DNA of 64,000 bases from an uncultured Bacteroides sp. (GCF_937912035.1 NZ_CALDPF010000047.1:43671-107670); one strand, 5' to 3'; counted from the first letter of the stretch, positions 27,901 to 37,600 are shown. A program made the numbers and translations. Notes: generated from the letters alone by a model not told the origin.

Positions 27901-28964
27901 GAATTGTTTTCTGTACATTTAAAATATTTGAAGTTACTTTGGTATGGCGAGAAGAATTGTATTCCTGCGAAATAAGATCCTAACCATAAACTTTGTTCTT
28001 TGTCTATAAAAATGGAATAGATAAATTTCTCAGGATTGAATCTGAATTTTATTGAGCTGTCATCGGCTCTCTTTATTTTCATATTGTCCGTTGTAAAATA
28101 GCATACACCGTTGTCTCCTGCAATAAGTAGGTTGCCAGGGCTGAATTCTTTTATGTCGTGTATGTGGTATAAAAGGTTGTCCGGTGAGTTATCTTTATAG
28201 TTTGTGAATGTTTCGGTTTCGTAATCAAATTTGTCCATACCGTTTTGGAATGTACCTATCCATAGATTACCGTGAGAGTCTTCAAATATTTTGTGTATGG
28301 TGTTATCCGACAGGCTGTTTTTCTTTCCGTTGGCTTTATATTGCGTAATTTTACCGTTATTTTTGTTGTATCTGTACAGACCGTCTGAATATGTTCCAAA
28401 CCATATATTGTTTTTACTGTCTTCACATATAGTCATAACCATTTTGCTGGTTACATTTTTGTTACCGGAATAATTGAAAGAAGTCAGTCTTTCTTTCTCG
28501 GCAAGATTGAATTTGAAGACTCCTTGACCTTCTGTTCCAATCCATACATCTCCATTCCTGTCTTCTACAATATCTAGTATTGGTGATGTTATCTTTATGC
28601 TATCCTTTGTTAATGCATTAAAAGCCTTGAAGTTGTTGTTTATATAGTCAAACACTGTAATTCCACTGTTTGTTCCAATCCACATCAAATTTCTTGAGTC
28701 AATAAATAAATGTGTAATATAATTACTTGCATTTTCACTGATATAATTGGACAGTATGTATGTCTTGAATTTTATACCGTCAAATCTGCATAATCCGTCA
28801 TCGGTTCCAAACCACATGAAACCGTTCTTGTCTTGTGTAATGGCATTTACTCTATTATTGGCTAGTCCGTTGTCCATATTATAAATTGTAGAGAAAATGC
28901 TTTGGCTTTTTGCCGACCATGCAAATACCAGAAGTAAGATGAAAACATAAATTCTTTTATTCAT
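24969..28964 (-). CDS. Hybrid two-component system regulator (HTCS) of the PUL
   Basis: This 1331-residue one-protein two-component system has a signal peptide (1-20), a periplasmic sensor of repeated regulator propeller blades (about 22-650, for example NGFMWFGTDDGLCRFDG and NGDVWIGTEGQGVFKF), a Y_Y_Y-type domain (about 690-762) and a TM helix (about 770-792). The cytoplasmic part has HisKA (NIAHEIRTPLS, H826), HATPase (GPGIEENEKKKIF), a receiver (IDDNPD; VSDVMM, D1128; KPF) and an AraC-type HTH (about 1230-1331). Such proteins bind an oligosaccharide in the periplasm and activate the adjacent PUL. It is divergent from sdaA-GH115 and is the likely activator of the 30.6-63.0 kb genes. The CLC gene follows it. 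Confidence 0.95.
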   Translation of the reverse strand: MNKRIYVFILLLVFAWSAKSQSIFSTIYNMDNGLANNRVNAITQDKNGFMWFGTDDGLCRFDGIKFKTYILSNYISENASNYITHLFIDSRNLMWIGTNSGITVFDYINNNFKAFNALTKDSIKITSPILDIVEDRNGDVWIGTEGQGVFKFNLAEKERLTSFNYSGNKNVTSKMVMTICEDSKNNIWFGTYSDGLYRYNKNNGKITQYKANGKKNSLSDNTIHKIFEDSHGNLWIGTFQNGMDKFDYETETFTNYKDNSPDNLLYHIHDIKEFSPGNLLIAGDNGVCYFTTDNMKIKRADDSSIKFRFNPEKFIYSIFIDKEQSLWLGSYFAGIQFFSPYQSNFKYFKCTENNSGKVVNCITKDNNGGYFVGTDDDGIYKFDPINKITIPYRTAKDINSTYYCIHDILIDGNLMYAATYERGLEVTNLKTGQITSYLNDPKDSTTIHSSKIFKLMKASDGRIYIGTADGLCYYKKSTGEFIRVGELKGIVQAITEDNNGMIWAGSKTNGLMRYDVKNNKCKIYRHDSNSNSIPQNAISALCLDNSKKLWVGLLGKGLCLYDSEKDEFVRYPGAELPNNIVASIIAYGDNLWISTNKGISNFNPGKNIIKSYSKSSGLINEQFTTGASLITEEGEIMLGTVNGFCIFQPQGLRENSYNAPLKLTNVTIMGNNIDNVIDKLSVSYDQSMIGLDFSVLSYTSPKDNSYQYMLEGLDNDWIKARGENNHISYNKLPAGKYILKIKGQNCDGIDCKNEIRLNIEVKPHFLKSNVAYSIYVIAFLCICFLSIRYYIIRSHKKQKKNLMRLTREKEKELYNSKIEFFTNIAHEIRTPLSLIIGPLDHLMKTTDINDKYGDYLNIIEHNYKRLYTLVNQLLDFRKVDSGVLEFTYHKYNLKELIKKTYTVFELTIKQKNLQIDISRIEDNYEITTDEESFIKIMSNLISNAIKYSQKTISISAGRQNNNIIITVTDDGPGIEENEKKKIFEAFYQIRRNSDSQTPGIGIGLHIANTVAQMMDGNITVDNRKDGVKGVCFTVSLPIVEIEEEKDNKTISNGDNNNENKEIIQDEKIEDDIEEKTGKKKVVIIDDNPDILDFLDKVLSNRYFIITAGNGEEGLALLESNKPDIIVSDVMMEGIDGFEVCKRIKRNINISHIPVILLTAKTDTESKVEGLEAGADAYIEKPFAASHLIAQIDNLLKKKEEYQRAFANNPLSEVHAVSQNKLDEEFIELCTKIILDNLDNTEFSISALAQELNMSRTSVFTKIKGILGMTPNDFIKVTKLKTAAKLLTEGKYRISEITYIVGFSSSSYFAKCFQKQFGILPTDFVKNLKSNE

Positions 28965-29032
28965 AACCTATACATTGTTTAGAGGTTACAATAATATAAA
29001 CAAAAAACTATAAAATGAAATTTTAAAAGTGG

Positions 29033-29170
29033 TATTATTGCCTGAAAAACAACTTTTTATTTTCAATGAAAATAATGTTCGAAAATAGGATAAAATAGTA
29101 CAGTAAAAACGCCTAGGCGTTTGTATTAAAATGACAGGGCGTTTAAAATGAAATGACCTGTCATTTTTTT
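29033..29170 (+). ncRNA. Candidate small RNA or attenuated leader
   Basis: A weak -7-like TATTATTG (29033-29040) precedes a perfect palindrome AAACGCCTAGGCGTTT (29107-29122). A second hairpin follows with arms AAAATGACAGG (29128-29138) and CCTGTCATTTT (29157-29167) and then a T-rich tract, the form of an intrinsic terminator on the plus strand. No gene lies upstream on this strand for it to terminate, so a transcript of about 120 nt is possible. The loop repeats GGCGTTT (29138-29144), which could pair with AAACGC at 29107 as an alternative fold. Inference only. Confidence 0.35.
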
Positions 29171-29229
29171 TATTTTTTCTGACATGGCTGTTTCTTATGT
29201 ATTATATTGTTGTTTTTTGGAATTTTTGT

Positions 29230-29262
29230 TTTGTTCGTTTTTTGAATATACATCTACTTTTG
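29230..29262 (+). promoter_or_regulatory. Promoter of the sdaA-GH115 run
   Basis: TTTG (29230-29233), a 21-base spacer, then TACTTTTG (29255-29262): a full match to the Bacteroidetes -33/-7 promoter. The resulting leader of about 120 bases includes the TAACTC/GAGTTA hairpin at 29280-29297. Confidence 0.7.
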
Positions 29263-29392
29263 CATCAAACAAATTTTGGTAACTCTTTTGTGAGTTATAT
29301 TATTATAGGAAACAAAAGGTGTTATTATCTCTCTTTGCTATTATATAGGTATTAAGATTGTTTTTGGGTTAACTCTTTATTATTTAGTTACG

Positions 29393-30592
29393 ATGAAATC
29401 ATTGACAGAACTTTACAGGATTGGTGTAGGACCTTCCAGTAGTCATACTATGGGACCACGCAATGCGGCACAGATGTTTCTGGAAAGAAATATAAGTGCC
29501 TATCGTTTTATTGTTACACTCTATGGAAGTCTGGCCGCTACAGGTAAAGGACACATGACAGATTGGGCTATAAAAGAAGTTCTATCTCCGCATTCTCCTG
29601 TTGAAATAATATGGAAACCGGATGTTTTTCTTGAGTATCATCCTAATGGAATGAAATTTCAGGCATACGATGATAAAGGAAAACTTATGGACGACTGGTT
29701 GGTATTCAGTGTAGGAGGTGGAGCCATCTCTGCTCCTGGAATGGATTGTACTTCCTCTTCCGATGTTTACGACCTCACAACAATGACCGACATATATACA
29801 TGGTGTAAAGATAACGGATTGAGTTATTGGGAATACGTTAATCTTTGCGAAGGTGATGGTATCTGGGATTATCTCCGAAAAGTGTGGGACGTGATGAAAG
29901 CATCAGTAGAACGAGGTCTGGAGACGGAAGGCGTGCTACCAGGCTCATTACATCTTCAGAGAAAATCATCTTCATATTATATAAAGGCTATGGGATATAA
30001 GGATTCTCTAAAGTCACGTGGCCTGATTTTTTCATACGCACTTGCTGTGAGTGAGGAAAATGCGTCCGGAGGGCTTATTGTAACGGCTCCTACATGCGGT
30101 TCATGTGGTGTCCTTCCTGCTGTGCTTTATCATCTTTGGAAATCACGTAATTTTTCTGATGGCAGAATCCTCAAGGCACTGGCAACTGCAGGTCTGTTTG
30201 GTAATATTGTGAAACATAATGGTTCAATTTCTGGAGCTGAGGTCGGTTGTCAGGGTGAAGTAGGAGTGGCATGCGCTATGGCGTCTGCTGCAGCATGTCA
30301 ACTTTTTGGAGGAAGTCTGTCTCAGATTGAATATGCAGCAGAGATGGGACTTGAACATCATTTGGGAATGACTTGTGACCCTGTTTGTGGTTTGGTACAG
30401 ATACCATGTATAGAGCGTAATGCCCATGCAGCAGCTCGTGCTTTCGATGCCAATATATATTCATCTTTTTCCGATGGTTTACATTCCGTATCATTTGACA
30501 AGGTAGTAGCTGTTATGAAACAGACTGGTTATGATTTGCCTTCGGTGTATAAGGAAACAAGCGAAGGAGGATTGGCAAAGTATTACAGATAA
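29393..30592 (+). CDS. sdaA: L-serine ammonia-lyase (iron-sulfur type, single chain)
   Basis: This 399-residue cytoplasmic enzyme deaminates L-serine to pyruvate and ammonia. The N-terminal beta domain has GPSSSHTMGPRNAAQMF. The alpha domain has APTCGSCGVLPAVLYHLWK and MTCDPVCGLVQIPCIERNAHAA, holding the cysteines of the oxygen-labile [4Fe-4S] cluster. Both domains are fused, and the length is near the Bacteroides norm of about 400. It has its own strong promoter, yet the GH115 gene starts only 26 bases after its stop, so the two are probably co-transcribed. That is unusual company for a PUL and may reflect insertion beside a housekeeping gene or catabolism of serine released from a glycoprotein. 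Confidence 0.95.
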   Translation: MKSLTELYRIGVGPSSSHTMGPRNAAQMFLERNISAYRFIVTLYGSLAATGKGHMTDWAIKEVLSPHSPVEIIWKPDVFLEYHPNGMKFQAYDDKGKLMDDWLVFSVGGGAISAPGMDCTSSSDVYDLTTMTDIYTWCKDNGLSYWEYVNLCEGDGIWDYLRKVWDVMKASVERGLETEGVLPGSLHLQRKSSSYYIKAMGYKDSLKSRGLIFSYALAVSEENASGGLIVTAPTCGSCGVLPAVLYHLWKSRNFSDGRILKALATAGLFGNIVKHNGSISGAEVGCQGEVGVACAMASAAACQLFGGSLSQIEYAAEMGLEHHLGMTCDPVCGLVQIPCIERNAHAAARAFDANIYSSFSDGLHSVSFDKVVAVMKQTGYDLPSVYKETSEGGLAKYYR

Positions 30593-30618
30593 GTATTTTT
30601 AAATCTAATATTTTAAGT

Positions 30619-32955
30619 ATGAACAGATTATTTTTATTATCAGTATTTTTAGTATTATTTGCTTTAAGTGCTTTACCATCATCATTTAATTTGATAAGAA
30701 AGCATAGTATAGTTTTTGATCAGTCGGAAGAACAAGTTGTATATACAGCTGTTGATATATTCAAATCCGATTTGGAGAAAGTCTCAGAACAGGATGTATC
30801 TTCAGGGAAATCACAGCTTATAATTGGAACAATTGGTAAGAGTAAGACTGTAGATAGTTTGATAAAAAATAGACATATATCTGTAAAAGATATAAAGGGA
30901 AAATGGGAAGCATTCAAGATTATTTGTCTTGACGATAATCGTCTGGTCGTTGCTGGAAGCGATTCAAGAGGTACAGCATACGGAATTTTGGAACTGTCGC
31001 GTATGATGGGAGTATCACCGTGGGAATGGTGGGCAGACGTCACACCGGAGAAGAAGTCTGAAGTTCTTGTAAATAAAGGTGTAGTGACAGTTCAGTCGCC
31101 TTCCGTACAGTATCGTGGTATTTTCCTCAATGATGAGGACTGGGCTTTGGTGCCGTGGAGCAGTAAGAATTATGAGCCTGTAGGTCTCTCTGGACATATC
31201 GGTCCTAAGACGTATTCAAAGATATTCGAACTTCTGCTTCGTCTGAGGGCAAATACTCTATGGCCTGCCATGCACGAACCTACTACTCCTTTTTATACAG
31301 TTGAAGGAAACAAGGAGGCTGCTCAGAAATATGGAATAGTAATAGGTACGTCACATTGCGAACCAATGATGCGTAATAATGCAGGAGAATGGTATAAAGC
31401 AAATATTGGAAGATATAACTTCAAGACCAACCGTGACAACATCATTAACTATTGGGCAGAACGCTTGAAATACGTATCCGGAACAGAAACATTCATGACT
31501 GTCGGCATGCGCGGTGTGCACGACGGACGTATGGAAGGAATAAAGACTACTGAAGAATATAGGGATGCTCTTCACGAAGTGCTTGATGTACAGACAGATT
31601 TATTGAAGAAGTATATAAATCCTGATGTGAAAAAGATTCCACAGACAATAGTTCTTTACAAGGAAGTGCTTAATGTTTACAGGTCAGGTCTTGAAGTACC
31701 GGATTATGTCACACTTATGTGGACGGATGATAACCACGGCCATATAGCTAACCTGAGCAATAAGGAAGAACAGAAACGCAAGGGTGGTTCAGGAATATAT
31801 TATCATATATCATATTGGGGTTCACCGCACGACTATCTTTGGTTGTGTACCACATCTCCTGCTCTAATCAATATGCAGATGCGTAGAGCTTGGGATTATA
31901 ATGCCCGTAAAATATGGATTCTTAACGTAGGTGATATAAAACCGGCAGAATATGATACAGAGCTGTTCATGGATATGGCATGGAATATCAACTCTATTGA
32001 CAACAGCAACCTCTCTGACCATCTCAGAAACTGGGCTTCACGTGAATTTGGTGAAAAGAATGCCGACGAGATTGTAAGCATAATGAATGAATACTACCGT
32101 CTGGCTGCAATCCGTCGCCCTGAGCACATGGGATTTAATATGGTAGAGATATGGGGTTATCCGAGAGGGGGGCTCATGCCTAATAGTATTCCTGATTTTA
32201 CAGAAGGAGAGGCAAATCAGAGAATAGAGGATTATGACAGAATAGAGAAGGCTGTAATTAAACTTTCTTCTTCCATACCGGCAAATCGTAAGGATGCATT
32301 CTTCCAGTTGGTGGAATATCCTGTGCGTGCAGCATCTCAGATGAATAAGAAATTTCTTAAGACCGGACAGGATGCATTGAACGCATACAATGAGATAGTT
32401 AAACTTACGGATTATTATAATAAAAAGATGTCAGGTGGAAAATGGAACTACTTTATGGATATGAAACCGAGAGACTTACCTGTTTTTGAACCTGCTATTT
32501 ATACTCACAAGGATGATAAGTTGTTTAAAGACGATCCTGTATTCAAGAAAGTTATTGACGGAAGCAACTTCGTTTCAAACAATGGAGAATATACAGTTTA
32601 TAAAGGCCTTGGGCACAGTTCCAATGCCACAATGATAGATAAAGGTGCTTCACTTGAATATAACTTTAATGTTAATAAATCTGCAAAATATAAACTGAAT
32701 ATCGGTTTCGTTCCAATGCAACCAGCTAATGGTGGTGACTTGCGTGTAGAGGTCTCATTTAATGGAAAAGTATTGGGTACGTTCTCTATACATGAAGATC
32801 CTTTTACACAAAATTGGAGAGAGAATATTCTTCGAAATCAGGCTTATGTTACATTACAGATGGAACTTGAAAATGCAAAAAATAATGTTCTGACAGTTAA
32901 AGCTTTGGATGATGATATAATAATAGATCATATAAAAATCACTTCGGATATTTAA
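30619..32955 (+). CDS. GH115 family alpha-glucuronidase, secreted
   Basis: A 778-residue protein with an N-terminal signal peptide (LFLLSVFLVLFALSALPSS). GH115 hallmarks: SPSVQYRGIFLNDEDWAL (about 160-177), HIGPKTYSKIFELLLRLRANTLWPAMHEP (about 193-221), GTSHCEPMMRN (243-253), TVGMRGVHDG (294-303) and VTLMWTDDNHGHI (364-376), the acidic active-site strand. A C-terminal beta domain (about 645-778) matches the GH115 C-terminal module. The family removes alpha-1,2-linked glucuronic or 4-O-methylglucuronic acid from xylans, arabinogalactans or related glycans. It is somewhat shorter than many members. It follows sdaA by 26 bases and precedes the DUF6055-like gene by 13. Confidence 0.92.
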   Translation: MNRLFLLSVFLVLFALSALPSSFNLIRKHSIVFDQSEEQVVYTAVDIFKSDLEKVSEQDVSSGKSQLIIGTIGKSKTVDSLIKNRHISVKDIKGKWEAFKIICLDDNRLVVAGSDSRGTAYGILELSRMMGVSPWEWWADVTPEKKSEVLVNKGVVTVQSPSVQYRGIFLNDEDWALVPWSSKNYEPVGLSGHIGPKTYSKIFELLLRLRANTLWPAMHEPTTPFYTVEGNKEAAQKYGIVIGTSHCEPMMRNNAGEWYKANIGRYNFKTNRDNIINYWAERLKYVSGTETFMTVGMRGVHDGRMEGIKTTEEYRDALHEVLDVQTDLLKKYINPDVKKIPQTIVLYKEVLNVYRSGLEVPDYVTLMWTDDNHGHIANLSNKEEQKRKGGSGIYYHISYWGSPHDYLWLCTTSPALINMQMRRAWDYNARKIWILNVGDIKPAEYDTELFMDMAWNINSIDNSNLSDHLRNWASREFGEKNADEIVSIMNEYYRLAAIRRPEHMGFNMVEIWGYPRGGLMPNSIPDFTEGEANQRIEDYDRIEKAVIKLSSSIPANRKDAFFQLVEYPVRAASQMNKKFLKTGQDALNAYNEIVKLTDYYNKKMSGGKWNYFMDMKPRDLPVFEPAIYTHKDDKLFKDDPVFKKVIDGSNFVSNNGEYTVYKGLGHSSNATMIDKGASLEYNFNVNKSAKYKLNIGFVPMQPANGGDLRVEVSFNGKVLGTFSIHEDPFTQNWRENILRNQAYVTLQMELENAKNNVLTVKALDDDIIIDHIKITSDI

Positions 32956-32968
32956 TTAACGAACTCTT

Positions 32969-34270
32969 ATGAAAAATATTTTTTATTCAGTTTTGTTGAC
33001 TTTGTTTTTAGCAGGTAATGTATCCCTTAAGGCAGAGGAAAAGAAAGTACTTTTTATTCCAGAGCAAGATATAAAGAAACATGGTTTGGATAGTACAGAC
33101 GGAAATTTCGGATACGATTATAAGGCTGAGTCAGAAAATATAGTTTTGCTATGGGACAAGTCTTTCGGTAAGAACCCTGAAATAAATCCGATAATTGAGA
33201 AAAGATTCTATCCGGATGAAATTCTTGCTGAGGCTGAGAATAACTACAAGTTTTTTGTAGATAAAATGAAGTTTGTGATAAAAGGAAAAAGCTATATTGA
33301 CAAGTACAAACTCATTATATGGATGTACAACGATGATGAGAGAACAGTGTATGGTGGTGCTCACGATAATGTGGGAATGACATGGTTCCGTCCGTGTCGA
33401 ATAAATTCTTATCCATATTGTGCACTTGTTCATGAAATGGGACATTCGTTCCAGTTTATAACGATGGCAGATGGGAATAACGGTTTTGATTCTGCCATGA
33501 TGGAATATACATCACAGTGGATGCTATGGCAATTATATCCTGATTGGTTGACAATAGAAAACTATCATTTGAATGATTATATGAAACAGACTCATCTTGC
33601 CATGTTTCATCAGGATAACATGTATCATGCACCACAGTTTATGGAGTACTGGTCGGAAAAGCACGGTCTGAGAATAATTGGTGAACTTTGGCGAAAATCA
33701 AAGAAAGATGAGGATCCTGTTTCCACATATATGAGAGTGACAGGTATTGATATAAATAAATTTAACGATGAAGTTTATGATGCGGCATCACGTTTCATTA
33801 CATGGGATTTGCCTAGAATCAAAACAATAGCTTCTTCATACTCTAATGAACATAAATGCAAATTGGAAAAAGTAAATGATGGGTGGTATAAGATAGCAAA
33901 ATCAAATTGTCCTCAGAGTTATGGCTACAATGCGATAAGGCTTAAAGTACCTCGTGGAGGAACAGAAATAAAACTTGACTTCAAAGGTATAGCCGGTGAG
34001 AGCGGTTTTGTTTCTAAAGAAACAGATAAGGCAGGATGGATTTACGGTTTTGTAGCCGTTAAACAGAATGGAAAAAGGGTATATGGAAAACCGAATAAGG
34101 CTGTGAATGGAAATAACGATACTGTAAGTTTTACAGTTCCTGAAGGTACTCTGTTCCTTTGGCTTGTCGTGACAGGAGCACCTAATTCACATGTAATGTA
34201 TAAAAAGGATATGAAGGAGGTTCCAGAGTGGCCTTATATGGTAAAAGTGAATGGTACAACATTATTATAA
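32969..34270 (+). CDS. Secreted DUF6055-like putative zinc metallopeptidase
   Basis: This 433-residue protein has a signal peptide (MKNIFYSVLLTLFLAGNVSLKA). A gluzincin-like HEMGH (155-159) lies in CALVHEMGHSFQFITM, preceded by IIWMYNDDERTVYGGAHDNVGMTWFRP. A glutamate in SAMMEYTSQWMLWQLYP, about 20 residues further, could be the third zinc ligand. The C-terminal part (about 300-433) is beta-rich and may bind substrate. The pattern resembles the DUF6055 family, whose biochemistry I do not know to be established. It is only 13 bases after GH115, so it is likely exported with the PUL enzymes. Peptidase activity is inferred from the motif. Confidence 0.65.
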   Translation: MKNIFYSVLLTLFLAGNVSLKAEEKKVLFIPEQDIKKHGLDSTDGNFGYDYKAESENIVLLWDKSFGKNPEINPIIEKRFYPDEILAEAENNYKFFVDKMKFVIKGKSYIDKYKLIIWMYNDDERTVYGGAHDNVGMTWFRPCRINSYPYCALVHEMGHSFQFITMADGNNGFDSAMMEYTSQWMLWQLYPDWLTIENYHLNDYMKQTHLAMFHQDNMYHAPQFMEYWSEKHGLRIIGELWRKSKKDEDPVSTYMRVTGIDINKFNDEVYDAASRFITWDLPRIKTIASSYSNEHKCKLEKVNDGWYKIAKSNCPQSYGYNAIRLKVPRGGTEIKLDFKGIAGESGFVSKETDKAGWIYGFVAVKQNGKRVYGKPNKAVNGNNDTVSFTVPEGTLFLWLVVTGAPNSHVMYKKDMKEVPEWPYMVKVNGTTLL

Positions 34271-34429
34271 TTAAAAATTTCATTTATAATCTTTAGAAAG
34301 ATATAATAATATAGTACAAATATATTTATAAAAAATGGCAATAATAAGTTAATCTGAAAATTTTATGAGTCGTGTATTTTATTATTGCTCTTTTGTACGG
34401 AATTGTCCAATGATCTATATCGCAAAACC

Positions 34430-34437
34430 TACTTTTG
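34430..34437 (+). promoter_or_regulatory. -7 promoter element of the susC/susD operon
   Basis: TACTTTTG matches TAnnTTTG and predicts a leader of about 170 bases. The -33 region is poor (TTTTG at 34391-34395 is 34 bases upstream), consistent with dependence on the HTCS activator. Confidence 0.5.
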
Positions 34438-34511
34438 CTATTGAAAATAAAACAATTATTCTCTTTATGTTTAAATCTAAAAAATATTTGTATAATGATT
34501 TCTATTCATTT

Positions 34512-34544
34512 GATAACAATCTTACAATTGATAAGATTGTTATC
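34512..34544 (+). promoter_or_regulatory. Perfect hairpin in the susC leader
   Basis: Arms GATAACAATCTTA (34512-34524) and TAAGATTGTTATC (34532-34544) pair over 13 bp with a 7-base loop, about 70 bases before the susC ATG. No T-run follows (TAACCTTAAAAAC), so it is unlikely to be a simple terminator. It could stabilise the leader, bind a regulator or take part in attenuation. Confidence 0.6.
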
Positions 34545-34614
34545 TAACCTTAAAAACAAGAATATAGAAAGTAGTAACATTGATTTTATAAACATTTAAA
34601 TCTTAAAATTTTTT

Positions 34615-37600
34615 ATGATGAAAAAAACTGGTTTTATGAATAAATCTATAATCTGGATTTATTTATGTATTCTAATTATCTGTAATACAGATTTTATCTT
34701 TGCCCAGTCAATGCAAAGAATTACAGTGACAGGTACTGTAACAGATTATTCTGGTGAGGCTATTATCGGTGCAAATGTTTTAGAAAAAGGAACTTCAAAT
34801 GGTACAATAACAGATTTTGAAGGTAAGTTTTTATTAGAGGTCTCAAGTGAGAAATCTAAACTGCAGATTTCTTATATTGGATTTGATACTCAAGAGTTTA
34901 CCGTTGGAAATCGTAAAGATATTACAATTAAACTGTCAGAAAACTCACAAGCCTTAAGTGAGGTCGTTGTTGTTGGCTTTGGTACTCAGAAGAAAGTAAA
35001 TCTTACAGGAGCTGTAGATGTTATTGACAGTAAACAATTACAGGAACGTCCTGTATCTAATGCAGCTCAAGCTTTGCAAGGTATAGTACCAGGCTTACAG
35101 ATATCTCAAGGAAGTGGTAGTGTAGAATCTCGTCCAAGTATAAATATACGTGGTACTGCGACTATTGGTGAAGGTACTTCTGGAAGTCCATTGGTATTAA
35201 TAGATGGTATGGAGGCTGATTTAAATTCAATTAACCCACAGGATATTGAGAGTATTTCTGTGCTTAAAGATGCTGCCGCTTCATCTATTTATGGATCTCG
35301 TGCCCCATTTGGAGTCATTTTGGTTACTACAAAAAGTGGAAAAGACGGAAAAGTTTCTATTAATTATAATAATAATTTCCGCTTTAATACTCCTGTTCGT
35401 ATGAATCACATGATGAACTCTGTTGATTTTGCAACTTGGGTAAATGATACCCATATAAATAATGGTGACAGTAAATATTTTGGTATAAAAGCAGATGGTG
35501 ACTCAAATGATCGTTTTACACAAATTCTTGATTATTATTATGCCAAACCATACAGTCCTGGTGTTAGAATAAAAGAAGATGGAACTTTCATATATGCACA
35601 TCCTAGTTATAATAATGCCGGTCAGTGGAATGGTGGATTCTCAAATGGTATTGACGATGTTGATTGGTATGAGATGCTTTATAAAGATTGGTCATTCTCT
35701 CAGGAACATAATTTTAGTGCAAGTGGTGGGTCAAAAAAATTTAATTATTATGCATCTGGAAGCTTTTTTGATCAGAATGGTTTTCTAAAATTAGGCGCTG
35801 AAGATTTACAGCGCTATACAGCAACTGTCAAGATAAATTCTGAACTTACTAACTGGTTGAAATTCCGTTATACGATGCGTTTTACCAGAGAAGATTACAA
35901 TAGACCAGCGGCATTAACAGACTGGTTATATGAAAGTCTTGCATATAAGGCATGGCCAGTTCTACCTGCCTATGATCGTAATGGTAATCCTTTCTATAGC
36001 GATAATACTTCAGTGTGGGCATTGGAATACGGTGGTTCGGATCGAACTCAAACTGATAATACTTATCATCAATTTGGATTGACTTTTGAACCAATTAAAA
36101 ACTGGTTGACAAATATTGATTTTAACTATAGAATAAAAGCAGCCAATAGACATTGGGACAAACAGCCATATATAAATTATGATATAAATGGTGCACCTTA
36201 TTTTCGTGATCCTAAATCAAATGTTCATGAAGATTTCCTAAAAAATAATTATTATAATTTTAATGCTCGTACTGAATATTCTTTTTCTATTTCTGAAAAA
36301 CATAATTTTCATGTACTAGCTGGTATGCAGATAGAAGATTTAAAACAAACAAAATTTGGCCTGCAGCGTAGTGGTATTATGATATATGATAAACCAGAAG
36401 TAAACATTACATCTGGTTTGGAAAATGGTGAGATGGTTCCTCCTTCAGTAAATGGTGAACGTAATGAATGGGCAACTGTTGGTGTTTTTGGACGATTGAA
36501 TTATGATTATATGGGAAAGTATCTTTTAGAAGCAAATGTTCGCGGTGATGGCTCTTCCAGATTCCGTAAAGGAAATCAATGGAAGGTATTCCCTTCATTA
36601 TCATTAGGCTGGAATATTGCTCAAGAAGATTTCTTTGATAAGGCTCGTGATATAATGAATACATTTAAAATTCGTCTGTCATACGGTTCTTTAGGAAACC
36701 AAAATACAGATAACTGGTATTATACATATCAAACTATATCTGCTACTCCAGCAAGTGGAAGTTGGTTACAAAACGGTTCAAAACCGAATTTAGCTTCTGC
36801 TCCGGGACTTGTTTCAGAAACATTAACTTGGGAAACAATTGAAACTTATAATATAGGTTTGGATTGGGGATTTTTGAATAACCGTTTGACGGGTTCGTTT
36901 AACTGGTATATACGTAATACAAAAGATATGGTTGGTAAAGCTCCAGCGTTGCCTGATATCTTGGGAACTGCTGTACCTAGTACTAACAATACTGACCTAT
37001 CGACAAAAGGTTGGGAGTTAAATATAGGTTGGAGAGATCGTTTAAGTAATGGTTTGTCTTATGGCGCTAATTTTATGCTTTATGATTCTCGTACTAAGAT
37101 TACACGATACCCAAATAACCCAACAAACTCTATTGATACTTATATTGAAGGTAGTTATATTGATGAGATTTGGGGATATGAAACTATTGGCATAGCAAAG
37201 ACTAAAGAAGAAATGGAAAATCATCTCGCTACTCTACCTAATGGTGGTCAAGAATCTTTAGGCTCAAGTTGGGATGCAGGTGACATTATGTATAAAGATT
37301 TGAACGGTGATGGTAAAATATCAGGTGGTGCTGGTACAATCAATGATCCGGGTGATCGCAAGATAATAGGAAATAGAACTCCTCGTTTCCAGTTTGGACT
37401 TGATTTAAACGCAGCTTGGAAAGGATTTGATGTACGTCTGTTTTTCCAAGGAGTAATGAAAAGAGATTATTGGCAAGGTAGTGGATATTTGTTTGGTGTT
37501 ACAAATAGTGACATGTGGGTTGCATGTGGATTGGATAACGTTAATGATTATTTCCGTGATGAAAATACATGGTCAGTTCAAGAAGGATATCGTAATGTCA

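Larger units (their letters stand above)
28965..29392. other. Intergenic region between HTCS and sdaA
   Basis: 428 bases with no credible ORF. It holds a 16-bp palindrome (29107-29122), a plus-strand terminator-like hairpin (29128-29167 followed by a T-run), a good promoter for sdaA (29230-29262) and a small leader hairpin (TAACTC at 29280-29285 with GAGTTA at 29292-29297). Confidence 0.7.
34271..34614. other. Leader region of susC
   Basis: 344 bases, strongly AT-rich, without a credible gene. A -7 element TACTTTTG is at 34430-34437; an ideal -33 is missing, though TTTG and TTGT occur at 34392-34406, the sort of weak promoter expected for an activator-dependent PUL. A 13-bp perfect hairpin at 34512-34544 falls in the 5' untranslated leader. 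Confidence 0.65.

Noticed and set aside
34365..34547. 60-residue ORF upstream of susC
   Set aside because: Overlaps the promoter -7 element and the leader hairpin, is highly AT-rich and lacks recognisable features.
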